In this document: piece after piece, positions 9,259 to 18,717 of the stretch
Layout of the letters: each line of letters starts with the position of its first letter
Numbering within the stretch: the first letter of the stretch is position 1
NCBI RefSeq assembly: GCF_963674565.1
Contig: NZ_OY771430.1
Coordinates: 5,766,001 to 5,830,000, forward strand
Reading direction: 5' to 3'
Origin: an uncultured Carboxylicivirga sp.
GTDB lineage: Bacteria > Bacteroidota > Bacteroidia > Bacteroidales > Marinilabiliaceae
Length of the DNA: 64,000 bases
Notes under the pieces: model-generated
Database searches by the model: none
Told to the model about the DNA's origin: nothing
Seen by the model: the letters and a program-made list of their open reading frames with translations, nothing else
Program-made: the position numbers and the translations under genes

Positions 9259-12096
9259 ATGAATAAACAATTTGTTATGATCCTACTTGCTGTCGTTATG
9301 ATGGCTTGTGGTCAGAATTGGAAAGAAGATTCGGGTGGTGTCACGGTTTATCCGTCCAACCCAACCGCTGATGGTGCCAAAGTGGTGCGTGTACAACCAG
9401 TAAGTAATCAGACGTTTGAAGTGAGAACTACTGCAGCTTCTGACTTATCTGATGAAAAAAGTCTGATTAAGGTACCATTGAAGGAAGCTCCAAAATATAC
9501 AGTTTCCGAGGAAAATAAAATGGTAGTGATTAAAACAAGTGCAGCTACAGCAAAAGTATCCTTATCAACTGGTGAAGTTTCTTTTTATGATGCTAATGAA
9601 GAGTTAATTATAAAAGAAAAAGCTGACCAACGTGTATTTAATAATATTAATGTTGATGGAACAAATGGCTTTGAACTTTCTCAGGTTTTCGACTCTCCTG
9701 AAGAAGAAGCTTTGTATGGTTTAGGTCAACACCAGGCTGATGAGATGAACTATAAAGGGAAAAATGAAGAACTGTTTCAGTATAACACTAAAGTATCTAT
9801 TCCGTTTGTTGTTTCTACGAAAAACTATGGGGTTCTGTGGGATAATTACTCACTCACTCGCTTTGGAGATTCCAGACCATATAGTAATATTAATAGCCTG
9901 AAATTATATAATAAAGATGGTAAAGAAGGAGGTTTAACAGCAACTTATATTGATGATCTAAACAAAGGGCATGAATTCCTGGTAAGAACGGAAGAAACAA
10001 TTGACTACGAGAATCTGACAACCATCAACAAGTTTCCTGAAGGTTTTAATTTTGCCCATGCAAAAATTACATGGGAAGGATATTTCGAAGGTGATGAAAA
10101 CGGTGTTTATGATTTTCTGTGTTACTATGCCGGTTATACCAAACTTTGGGTTGATGGTGAGTTACAATTCGATAAATGGCGTACAGCCTGGAATCCATCA
10201 GTTGCAAAGTTTCACGTAGCCATGGAAAAAGGGGTGAAAAAACACATCAAGTTAGAGTGGTTACCCGATGGAGGTGTATCTTACATTGGCCTGAAAACTT
10301 TATCACCTCGCAATGAAGAAGCTAAGAATGATCTTTCTTTCTTCTCAGAAATGGGACAGGAAATCCGCTATTTTATGATGACAGGTTCTTCAATGGATGA
10401 TGTTATCAGTCAGTATAGAACCATTACAGGTAAGGCTCAGGTTATGCCAAAATGGTCTATGGGATTCTGGCAAAGTCGCGAGCGCTATAAAACACAGAAT
10501 GAGTTGCTGGATGTATTGGCTGAGTTCAGAGAACGTAAGATTCCATTAGATAATATTGTAGTTGACTGGTCGTACTGGCCTGAAAAAGAATGGGGAAGTC
10601 ATGATTTTGATCTGGCCCGTTTCCCTGATGCTCAGGCTATGAATGATCAGATTCATGAACAAAATGCACATGTAATGATATCTGTATGGCCTAAATTCTA
10701 TCATAACACAGATCATTACAAGCAATTCGATGAAAAAGGATGGATGTATACCCGTGCTGTTGAGGACAGCGTGCGCGACTGGATTGGTCAGGGATATATT
10801 GGTTCATTCTACGATGCATATGCCGAAGGAGCACGTAAGTTGTTCTGGGATCAGATACACGAAAAATTATATACCAAAGGTTTTGATGCCTGGTGGATGG
10901 ATGCTTCAGAACCGGATATCTTATCCAATGCCAGTATCGAGTATCGCAAAGATTTGATGAATCCAACTGCATTAGGTCCTTCAACTGAATACTTCAATGC
11001 TTATGCCTTGATGAATGCAAAAGGTATTTACGAAGGTCAACGCGAAGTAGATAATGATAAACGTGTGTTTATTCTTACACGGTCCGGGTTTGCCGGATTA
11101 CAACGATATGGTGCTGTAACCTGGAGTGGAGACATCGGAACTGTATGGGAAGATATGAAAGCTCAGATTTCTGCAGGTATCAACTTTGCTCTGTCTGGTC
11201 TTCCTTATTGGACAATGGATATCGGTGGTTTCTGTGTTGAAAAACGTTACGAAGTTGCCAAAGAAGGCAGTGAAGACAGGGAAGAGTGGAGAGAATTAAA
11301 TGCCCGCTGGTATCAGTTTGGTGCTTTTGTACCTCTTTTTCGTGTTCATGGACAGTATCCGTTCCGCGAGGTATGGAATATTGCTCCGGAGAAACATCCG
11401 GCTTACAAATCAATGGTTTATTACAATAAATTACGCTATCGCTTAATGCCATATATCTATACTTTGGCCGGTATGACTCATTTTGATGATTATACCATGA
11501 TGCGTGGTTTGGCAATGGATTTTACTGCTGATAAAAATGTATACAATATTGGAGATCAGTATATGTTCGGTCCATCCCTAATGGTTTGTCCGGTCTATGA
11601 ATACAAAGCGCGTACACGCGAAGTTTATTTGCCAAAAACAGCTGGTTGGTACGATTTGTATACAGGAAAATGGTTGGAAGCAGGTGTTAAATTCAATGCT
11701 GATGCTCCATATGAGAAAATGCCAATGTATGTAAAAGCTGGTTCTATACTTCCATTAGGACCAGAGATTGAGTATACAACACAAAAAGTTGCAGATCTAA
11801 TTACTTTGGTTGTTTATACGGGTGCTGATGGATCTTTTACCTTATACGAGGATGAAGGAACAACTTATGATTACGAAAAAGGAAAATATACACAGATTCC
11901 TTTTACATATAGCGAGGAAGATAATACACTTACTATCGGATCTCAAAAAGGAGAATTTGAGGGTATGTTAAAAGATCGTCAGTTCAATGTTGTATTTGTA
12001 TCCAAAGAGAATGCAATGGGCATTGATGCTGCTCAAATTACCAAAGGACAGGTAGTCGACTATAATGGAGAAGAAGTCAAGGTTCAGATGCAATAA
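9259..12096 (+). CDS. GH31 alpha-xylosidase with PA14 insert, lipoprotein
   Basis: I choose ATG 9259 (945 residues) because MNKQFVMILLAVVMMAC then forms a clean lipoprotein signal; a TTG at 9238 would add seven residues in front of it. The GH31 N-terminal beta-sandwich is interrupted by a PA14-type module at about residues 258-350 (ITWEGYFEGDENGVYDF, then KLWVDGELQ). The catalytic barrel carries the nucleophile Asp548 in WWMDASEPD and the acid/base Asp625 in TWSGDIGTVW. A DUF5110-like C-terminal module ends the protein. The PA14 insert is also seen in the alpha-xylosidase of the Bacteroides ovatus xyloglucan locus. It would remove alpha-1,6-xylose from xyloglucan oligosaccharides. Confidence 0.92.
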   Translation: MNKQFVMILLAVVMMACGQNWKEDSGGVTVYPSNPTADGAKVVRVQPVSNQTFEVRTTAASDLSDEKSLIKVPLKEAPKYTVSEENKMVVIKTSAATAKVSLSTGEVSFYDANEELIIKEKADQRVFNNINVDGTNGFELSQVFDSPEEEALYGLGQHQADEMNYKGKNEELFQYNTKVSIPFVVSTKNYGVLWDNYSLTRFGDSRPYSNINSLKLYNKDGKEGGLTATYIDDLNKGHEFLVRTEETIDYENLTTINKFPEGFNFAHAKITWEGYFEGDENGVYDFLCYYAGYTKLWVDGELQFDKWRTAWNPSVAKFHVAMEKGVKKHIKLEWLPDGGVSYIGLKTLSPRNEEAKNDLSFFSEMGQEIRYFMMTGSSMDDVISQYRTITGKAQVMPKWSMGFWQSRERYKTQNELLDVLAEFRERKIPLDNIVVDWSYWPEKEWGSHDFDLARFPDAQAMNDQIHEQNAHVMISVWPKFYHNTDHYKQFDEKGWMYTRAVEDSVRDWIGQGYIGSFYDAYAEGARKLFWDQIHEKLYTKGFDAWWMDASEPDILSNASIEYRKDLMNPTALGPSTEYFNAYALMNAKGIYEGQREVDNDKRVFILTRSGFAGLQRYGAVTWSGDIGTVWEDMKAQISAGINFALSGLPYWTMDIGGFCVEKRYEVAKEGSEDREEWRELNARWYQFGAFVPLFRVHGQYPFREVWNIAPEKHPAYKSMVYYNKLRYRLMPYIYTLAGMTHFDDYTMMRGLAMDFTADKNVYNIGDQYMFGPSLMVCPVYEYKARTREVYLPKTAGWYDLYTGKWLEAGVKFNADAPYEKMPMYVKAGSILPLGPEIEYTTQKVADLITLVVYTGADGSFTLYEDEGTTYDYEKGKYTQIPFTYSEEDNTLTIGSQKGEFEGMLKDRQFNVVFVSKENAMGIDAAQITKGQVVDYNGEEVKVQMQ

Positions 12097-12117
12097 TTGA
12101 ACCCGGGAAAATATAAG

Positions 12118-12155
12118 TCCCGGCAATCGGATGGTTGTCGGGATTTTTAATTTTT
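12118..12155 (+). terminator. Intrinsic terminator after GH31
   Basis: A nine-base stem (12118-12126 with 12135-12143, one G-T pair) with an eight-base loop is followed by TTTTTAATTTTT. It sits 21 bp past the GH31 stop and probably separates the GH5-GH31 unit from the GH3 gene. Confidence 0.8.
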
Positions 12156-12305
12156 CAAAAGTAAATCTTGACAGCTTCTGATTATTATTCGCCAAACAGA
12201 ATTACTAAATTGCAGATCAAAGAATTTTGGAGATACAATACGAATTGAAAACTAATGTTCAATTCCAAAGAAATAAACCTTAAGAATATTGCTAATTACA
12301 ACTAA

Positions 12306-14483
12306 ATGAAAAAGACTTTTTTAATGGTGATGCTGGTTCTGGTAACTCAGATTATCTCAGCGCAACAGAGCCAACAGGATGTTGAGAAGAAGATTGATGA
12401 TATTATTAAACAGTTGACTTTAAAAGAGAAAGTTGATATGTGTCATGCTCAGTCGAAGTTTAGTTCTCCAGGTGTACCTCGTTTGGGAATTCCTGAAATC
12501 TGGATGTCTGATGGACCACATGGCGTTCGCGGTGAGATCAATTGGGATAATTGGGGATATGCTGGCTGGACAAATGATTCGATTACAGCTTTCCCGGCAT
12601 TAACATGTCTGGCATCAACTTTTAATCCTGATCTGGCTCATCAATATGGTGTAGCTGTAGGAGAGGAAGCCCGTTACCGTAGAAAAGATATATTGTTAGG
12701 TCCCGGTGTAAATATCTATCGTACACCATTAAATGGCCGTAACTTTGAGTACATGGGTGAAGATCCTTATTTGGCTTCCATAATGGTTGTACCTTATGTT
12801 CAAGGGGTGCAGGAAAATGGTGTGGCTGCATGTGTTAAACACTATGCTCTGAATAATCAGGAAGAATGGAGAGGACACATTAATGTAAATGTGGATGACA
12901 GAACATTGCACGAAATTTATTTACCAGCTTTTAAGGCAGCAGTAACCAAAGGTCATGTTTGGTCGGTTATGGGTGCTTATAACAAATACAATGGTCAGCA
13001 TGCCAGTCATCATGAAATATTGGTGAATAAGATACTTAAAGGCGATTGGGGATTTGATGGTGTTTTAGTGACTGACTGGGGAAGTGCCCATGACACAAAA
13101 GAAGCGGCCTACAATGGGTTGGACATTGAAATGGGGACATGGACCAATGGGTTAACCTTTTCTGCCAATTTTGCCTATGATAATTACTTTTTGGCCAATC
13201 CTTTTTACGAAATGCTGAAGAGTGGTGAGATTGACGAATCTGTTGTGGATGATAAAGTACGTCGAATTCTTCGTTTAATGTTCCGCACTAACATGAATAT
13301 GGACCGTGGATTAGGACGTATCAATAACAAAGAACATCATGAGGTTGCACGCAAGGTGGCAACTGAGGGGATTGTTTTAATGAAGAATGATAATAACTTC
13401 TTCCCGATTAATCCTGAAAAAGAAATAACGATTGCCGTTATCGGAGAGAATGCCACCAAAATGATGACAATCGGAGGAGGTTCATCTGAGTTGAAAGCGC
13501 AATATGAAATTTCGCCATTAGAAGGAATCAAGCATCGTTTTACTAAGGCAACCATTCTTCATTCAATGGGATATTCATCAGGTCCTTCAGCTTACGGACG
13601 TGTTATTCCTCCACACCTGGATCAGGACAGTTTATACGCAGCAGCCATTGAAACAGCCAAAAAGGCTGATATTGTCTTGTTTGTAGGAGGCTTGAATAAA
13701 AATCATCATCAGGATTGCGAAGGTGGTGATCGTTTAGCTTTCGAATTGCCTTTTAATCAGAATGCATTGTTAAAGGATATTATTGCTGTTAATCCAAATG
13801 TAGGAATGGTGATGGTAAGTGGTAATGCAGTTGCAATGCCTTGGTTAAAGGATGTTAAGGCTATGATTCAGACATGGTATCTTGGAAGTGATGCCGGTTA
13901 TGCCATTGCAGATGTGTTAAGTGGAGATGTAAATCCTTCTGGTAAATTACCTTTTTCTTTCCCTGCTAAGCTAAATGATAATCCGGCTCATTACTATGGT
14001 GAATTATCGTATCCGGGTGATAGCATTGATCAATATTACAAAGAAGGTATTTTGGTAGGATACCGTTGGCACGATACAAAAAAGATTAAGCCTTTATTTG
14101 CTTTCGGGCATGGTTTATCATACAGTAATTTTGAATTGAATAATATCAAAACAGATAAAAGCACTTATTCTGCAGGTCAGACAATGACTGTTAGCTGTGA
14201 TGTAGCAAATGTAGGTAGCCTTGATGGTGCTGAGGTGGTACAGGTTTATGTTGGTAAGGTAAAATCCAAAGTAGACAGATCACTTAAAGAATTGAAAGGG
14301 TTTGATAAAATTAAGGTTGTGGCTAATGACAAACAAACCGTTAATATCTCAATAGATATTGATGATTTAGCTTATTATTGCACTGAAAAAGGAGACTGGG
14401 AGCTTGAAAAAGGTCAGTATGTTGTTTATGTTGGAACGGCATCTGATCAAATTAAAAAGAAAATTAAGATTTCTGTTGAATAA
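12306..14483 (+). CDS. GH3 beta-glucosidase
   Basis: This 725-residue exported enzyme has the signal peptide MKKTFLMVMLVLVTQIISAQ. The GH3 N-terminal barrel shows SDGPHGVRGE, LLGPGVNIYRTPLNGRNFEY, KHYALNNQE and the nucleophile Asp257 in LVTDWGSAHD. The C-terminal alpha/beta sandwich (GH3_C) and a fibronectin-III-like tail (SCDVANVGSLDGAEVVQVYV) complete the three-domain form usual in this family. It would release terminal glucose from gluco-oligosaccharides after GH31 has removed xylose. A 209-bp gap with a terminator separates it from GH31, so it may have its own promoter. The precise linkage specificity cannot be read from the sequence. Confidence 0.9.
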   Translation: MKKTFLMVMLVLVTQIISAQQSQQDVEKKIDDIIKQLTLKEKVDMCHAQSKFSSPGVPRLGIPEIWMSDGPHGVRGEINWDNWGYAGWTNDSITAFPALTCLASTFNPDLAHQYGVAVGEEARYRRKDILLGPGVNIYRTPLNGRNFEYMGEDPYLASIMVVPYVQGVQENGVAACVKHYALNNQEEWRGHINVNVDDRTLHEIYLPAFKAAVTKGHVWSVMGAYNKYNGQHASHHEILVNKILKGDWGFDGVLVTDWGSAHDTKEAAYNGLDIEMGTWTNGLTFSANFAYDNYFLANPFYEMLKSGEIDESVVDDKVRRILRLMFRTNMNMDRGLGRINNKEHHEVARKVATEGIVLMKNDNNFFPINPEKEITIAVIGENATKMMTIGGGSSELKAQYEISPLEGIKHRFTKATILHSMGYSSGPSAYGRVIPPHLDQDSLYAAAIETAKKADIVLFVGGLNKNHHQDCEGGDRLAFELPFNQNALLKDIIAVNPNVGMVMVSGNAVAMPWLKDVKAMIQTWYLGSDAGYAIADVLSGDVNPSGKLPFSFPAKLNDNPAHYYGELSYPGDSIDQYYKEGILVGYRWHDTKKIKPLFAFGHGLSYSNFELNNIKTDKSTYSAGQTMTVSCDVANVGSLDGAEVVQVYVGKVKSKVDRSLKELKGFDKIKVVANDKQTVNISIDIDDLAYYCTEKGDWELEKGQYVVYVGTASDQIKKKIKISVE

Positions 14484-14489
14484 GAGTAG

Positions 14490-14528
14490 AGGACTATGCT
14501 AATCTAACTGATTGGTATAGTCCTTTTT
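14490..14528 (+). terminator. Intrinsic terminator between GH3 and HTCS genes
   Basis: An eight-to-ten base stem (AGGACTAT at 14490-14497 with ATAGTCCT at 14517-14524) ends in a T-run at 14523-14527. It lies seven bases after the GH3 stop and 14 bases before the HTCS start, so the HTCS promoter must lie within or upstream of the GH3 end. Confidence 0.75.
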
Positions 14529-14541
14529 AAAAATATATTGA

Positions 14542-17500
14542 ATGAAATTGATCTCACGTATTCTGATTTTATCTCTTCTACTGCTTGTCTTTAATTTTTC
14601 ATCGGCGGTTGCATCAACTCAATATTCCTTTCTAAGATTAAGTGCCCGCGATGGGCTGGTAAATAATCAGGTTACGTGTTTATTTGAAGATTCCAAAGGT
14701 TTCATCTGGATTGGGACAACTTCCGGTCTGAGTCGTTTTGATGGAAACCATTTTGTTAATTTTTCTCACGATCGAAACGATTCGACTACGATTGGGGACA
14801 ATTATATTACAAGCATTCAGGAAGATAAAGAAGGGATGCTTTGGATTGAGACACGCTGGGAAATGTCAGTTTACAATCCACTTACCAACCATTTCAGGAA
14901 TGATGTAAGAGAATATCTGCAACCCAAAGGAATACTTGAACAAATTGAACGTGTTTATATTGATCAGAATAAAGCGATTTGGTATCGTTCTGCTTCAAGA
15001 GGAAAATATTTTTTTCTTGACACAGTTGCTCATCAATTAGTTGATCCTTTTCAAACGGATAATAAAAATGGCTTTCAACAGCAATTGATACACAAAGATG
15101 GAAAGTATTATCTGTTATACGTAAATGGATTGATTGAAACGTATGATGATAAGAGTCATCGGTTAATCCGTTCGCATGATGCTTTACTGGAACAATATGC
15201 AGAGGAGGAAAATGAGCCAAATCTGTATGTTGATAAGGACGGAGATTTTTATGTGTATGGCAATAATATAGGTATCAACTATTTTAACTCTAAAACTCAG
15301 AAGTGGGAGTATATTACAATGGATCATCCAACCATGAAATTATCCAGCAATATTATAAGAAGAATTGTTCAGGATGATAAAGGTTTGATCTGGGTTGGAA
15401 CTGACCACGGAGGAATAGATATTCTCAATAAATATTCACATGAGATACAAACACTGTCATATCAAAAAGACAATCCAACAAGTATATCTCAAAATACGAT
15501 AACAGATATTTTTATAGATAGCAATAACCTTATTTGGGTCGGTACATTTAAAAACGGAATCAGTTATTATCACGAAAGCATATTTAAATTTGCTCATTAT
15601 CACAGCTCGAGTCATCAGGATAATGGGTTGCCATACAATGATGTGAACTGTTTTGCTGAAGATGCCCAAGGCAATTTGTGGATTGGGACCAATGGTGGTG
15701 GTTTAGTTTATTTCGACCGTAAGAATAATACATACAAGAGTTACACACATGATCCGGGTAATTCAAACTCAATAAGTAATAATGTTGTTGTTGGATTGTT
15801 TATCGACACTGAAGGGATATTGTGGATTGGAACTTACACGGGTGGATTAAACTCATTTGATGGAAAAAATTTTAAGACTTATAAAGTTAAAAAAGGGTCT
15901 CACAACTCTTTAACCAGTAATAATATTTGGGATATCGTTGAAGATGATCAGCAACGACTGTGGATTGCAACTTTAGGAGGAGGTGTTAATATTTTTGATA
16001 AAAAAACGAATCGTTTCGAAGAAGTAACAAACCTTGGAAACGTGCAGTTACCTTCAGCTTTTGTTAGTCAGATATGCAAAATGAATACTGGTAATCTGGT
16101 TTTTGGTACTGCCTTAGGTGTAGTATTTTACGATATGAAAGAAAAACGATATCGTTATCATCCCAACGCAATAAAGGATTCTCCAATATCAATTAGTAAT
16201 AACAATGTAAATGATGTATTTGAAGATAGTCGTGGTTGGATATGGATTGCTACTCGTGAAGGGCTTACCATGTTTGATCCTTATAACGACTATATAAAAA
16301 CGTTTGACCGGGAAGATGGATTACCGACTGGAATTATTAATTGTATTCTTGAAGATGAATTTCAGGCTATCTGGGTTAGTAAATCATCAGGTGTTTCTCA
16401 GATTATACCTAAAGCAATTGCTTCTGCCAGTGAGTATGAATTTATGATTACTAATTACACCGAAGACGATGGTTTACAAGGGCAGGAATTCAATGTAAAT
16501 GCAAGTTTAAGAACCTCGGACGATGATTTGATTTTTGGAGGTCCTAATGGGTTTAATCTATTTAAACCCAAAAACATGAAGTATAATAAAATACTTCCTA
16601 ATGTTGTTTTTACTGAATTACAGGTGTTTAATAAGCCTGTTAAGGTGGGGGAGAAAATCAATGGTAAGGTTTTGCTTACTAAATCGATAACAGAGACAGA
16701 GCACATAACCTTAAAGCACTCAATGAATGTTTTCTCCATCGAATTTGCTGGATTGAGTTATTTTAATCCCAATAAGGTTAAGTTTAAATATATGCTCGAA
16801 GGTTTTGATCAGGGTTGGAACGAAACTTCCAGCGCTAATTCAAAAGTGACTTATACCAATTTAAACGGAGGAGATTATGAGTTTAAAGTAATGGCCTGTA
16901 ATAACGATGGTTTCTGGAATGAAACTCCTTCAACCATAAAATTGACAGTATTACCACCATTTTATGCTTCTAATCTGGCCTTCGTAATCTATTTCATTTT
17001 CATTTCTGGTATTTTGATTTACATCAGGTACTCGATGCTTAAGAAAGAACGTATGAAGCTGCAGATGGAGAATGATCGGATTCTTGCCCAAAAGCATCAT
17101 GAAATGGATGAAATGAAGCTAAGATTTCTTACCAATGTGAGTCACGAATTCCGCACTCCTCTAACACTGATTTTAACTCCACTGGAGAAACTGTTGAAGA
17201 TGGATAAGGCTCCTTCTGAACGTAACCTGTTGGAAACCATTCAAAGAAACACGAACGAGCTTTTGAATTTGGTGAATCAGTTACTTGATTTTAGAAAGCT
17301 GGATCTGCACGGATTGAGATTCAATCCATCCTACGGTGACATCGTTAATTTTTTAAGTGGTGTGTGTAATAACTTCACTGATTCATTCCAGAAGTCAGGT
17401 GTTCAATTCTCATTTAATTCCAATATTAACCAGTTTTTCTTTCGTTTTGATCATGAAAAACTGAATAAGGTGATGATGAATTTAATTTCCAATGCCTTAA

Positions 17501-18654
17501 AATTCACTCCTAAAGGAGGGGAAGTTTTGGTAACTATTGACCGGATAAACACTAACGAAAATAAACAGGGAGAAATTCAGATTAGGGTAAAAGATACAGG
17601 TGTTGGAATTGAAAAATCTGATCATGAAAAGATCTTTGAACGTTTCTATCAATCCAGCAATAGTAGTGCTTTAGGTTATTCAGGCAGTGGTATCGGATTG
17701 AATCTAGTGAAGGAGATGATTGAATTGCATAATGGTTCAATAAAGGTAGAATCGATACCCAATAAAGGAGCCGAATTCATTGTAAGTATTCCAGTTCCAG
17801 AAGAACAGATTACCGAAGAGAAAGAAGTTAAAGTTGAAACTCAATCGCAAGGGCCGATTGAAAAGCCAGCCAAAGAGAAAAAAGTTCAGGGAAAACCTAT
17901 TGTGTTATTGATTGAAGACAATTTCGATTTCAGATCATTTATGCGTGAAACGCTTATGGATACCTATGAGGTACATGAAGCAGCTGATGGTGTTGAAGGA
18001 TACGAGTTGGTATTTAAATTGGTGCCTGATTTGATCATTAGTGATGTGATGATGCCTCGAATGGATGGTTTGGAAATGTGCAAGAAATTGAAAAATGATG
18101 CACGAACATCCCACATTCCTTTAATTTTATTAACAGCCCGAACAGCAGATGAAGATAAAATAAAAGGTCTTGAAATCGGAGCTGATGATTATATCACGAA
18201 GCCTTTTAATATGGATCTTTTATTGTTACGCATTCAAAATCTGGTTGAGAAGCAACTAAAAGTACAAGACCATTTTCAAAAGAATATAGATATTTCACCA
18301 TCAGTAGTTGAAATTACTTCCCTGGATGAAAAGCTGATTAAAAAAGCAATTTCTTGTGTAGAAAAGAATATTTCTGAAGCCAGATTTTCAGTTGAAGATC
18401 TTAGTAGAGAATTAGGTATGAGCCGTGTTTATCTTTATAAAAAGCTGATGGCAATAACGGGTAAAAGTCCGGTTGAATTTATTCGAATTATCAGGTTGAA
18501 AAGAGGAGCACAACTATTAGAGAAAAGTCAGTTAACAGTTGCTGAAATTGCCTATGAAGTTGGATTTAACAGTCCCCGATATTTCAGTAAATACTTTAAA
18601 GAAGAATATGGTATGTTGCCAACTGCATATATTAAAGAGAAGACCAATAAGTAA
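14542..18654 (+). CDS. Hybrid two-component system regulator (HTCS)
   Basis: This 1370-residue one-protein two-component system starts with a signal peptide (LLLLVFNFSSAVA). Many Reg_prop propeller blades follow (repeats such as GFIWIGTTSGLSRFD and GNLWIGTNGGGL) up to about residue 690, then a Y_Y_Y domain to about 803. One transmembrane helix lies near residues 811-832. The kinase H-box is NVSHEFRTPLTL with His868; ATP-binding motifs are NALKFTP, DTGVGIE and GSGIGLNL. A receiver domain (about 1122-1235) has phospho-acceptor Asp1168 in ISDVMMP and the lysine of TKPF. An AraC-type DNA-binding domain closes the protein (about 1265-1368). The periplasmic propeller of this family senses oligosaccharides. 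It probably controls the mannan/xyloglucan genes upstream and the SusC/D presumed to lie before the window. Confidence 0.95.
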   Translation: MKLISRILILSLLLLVFNFSSAVASTQYSFLRLSARDGLVNNQVTCLFEDSKGFIWIGTTSGLSRFDGNHFVNFSHDRNDSTTIGDNYITSIQEDKEGMLWIETRWEMSVYNPLTNHFRNDVREYLQPKGILEQIERVYIDQNKAIWYRSASRGKYFFLDTVAHQLVDPFQTDNKNGFQQQLIHKDGKYYLLYVNGLIETYDDKSHRLIRSHDALLEQYAEEENEPNLYVDKDGDFYVYGNNIGINYFNSKTQKWEYITMDHPTMKLSSNIIRRIVQDDKGLIWVGTDHGGIDILNKYSHEIQTLSYQKDNPTSISQNTITDIFIDSNNLIWVGTFKNGISYYHESIFKFAHYHSSSHQDNGLPYNDVNCFAEDAQGNLWIGTNGGGLVYFDRKNNTYKSYTHDPGNSNSISNNVVVGLFIDTEGILWIGTYTGGLNSFDGKNFKTYKVKKGSHNSLTSNNIWDIVEDDQQRLWIATLGGGVNIFDKKTNRFEEVTNLGNVQLPSAFVSQICKMNTGNLVFGTALGVVFYDMKEKRYRYHPNAIKDSPISISNNNVNDVFEDSRGWIWIATREGLTMFDPYNDYIKTFDREDGLPTGIINCILEDEFQAIWVSKSSGVSQIIPKAIASASEYEFMITNYTEDDGLQGQEFNVNASLRTSDDDLIFGGPNGFNLFKPKNMKYNKILPNVVFTELQVFNKPVKVGEKINGKVLLTKSITETEHITLKHSMNVFSIEFAGLSYFNPNKVKFKYMLEGFDQGWNETSSANSKVTYTNLNGGDYEFKVMACNNDGFWNETPSTIKLTVLPPFYASNLAFVIYFIFISGILIYIRYSMLKKERMKLQMENDRILAQKHHEMDEMKLRFLTNVSHEFRTPLTLILTPLEKLLKMDKAPSERNLLETIQRNTNELLNLVNQLLDFRKLDLHGLRFNPSYGDIVNFLSGVCNNFTDSFQKSGVQFSFNSNINQFFFRFDHEKLNKVMMNLISNALKFTPKGGEVLVTIDRINTNENKQGEIQIRVKDTGVGIEKSDHEKIFERFYQSSNSSALGYSGSGIGLNLVKEMIELHNGSIKVESIPNKGAEFIVSIPVPEEQITEEKEVKVETQSQGPIEKPAKEKKVQGKPIVLLIEDNFDFRSFMRETLMDTYEVHEAADGVEGYELVFKLVPDLIISDVMMPRMDGLEMCKKLKNDARTSHIPLILLTARTADEDKIKGLEIGADDYITKPFNMDLLLLRIQNLVEKQLKVQDHFQKNIDISPSVVEITSLDEKLIKKAISCVEKNISEARFSVEDLSRELGMSRVYLYKKLMAITGKSPVEFIRIIRLKRGAQLLEKSQLTVAEIAYEVGFNSPRYFSKYFKEEYGMLPTAYIKEKTNK

Positions 18655-18660
18655 TTTATT

Positions 18661-18697
18661 AAAAACGGCTGGTGATAATCATCAATCAGCCGTTTTT
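18661..18697. terminator. Bidirectional terminator between convergent HTCS and susD
   Basis: AAAAACGGCTG (18661-18671) pairs with CAGCCGTTTTT (18687-18697). It is flanked by A and T runs on both sides, so it can stop the + strand HTCS transcript and the - strand SusD transcript. Confidence 0.9.
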
Positions 18698-18717
18698 AAT
18701 TATGTAATTAGTCAATA

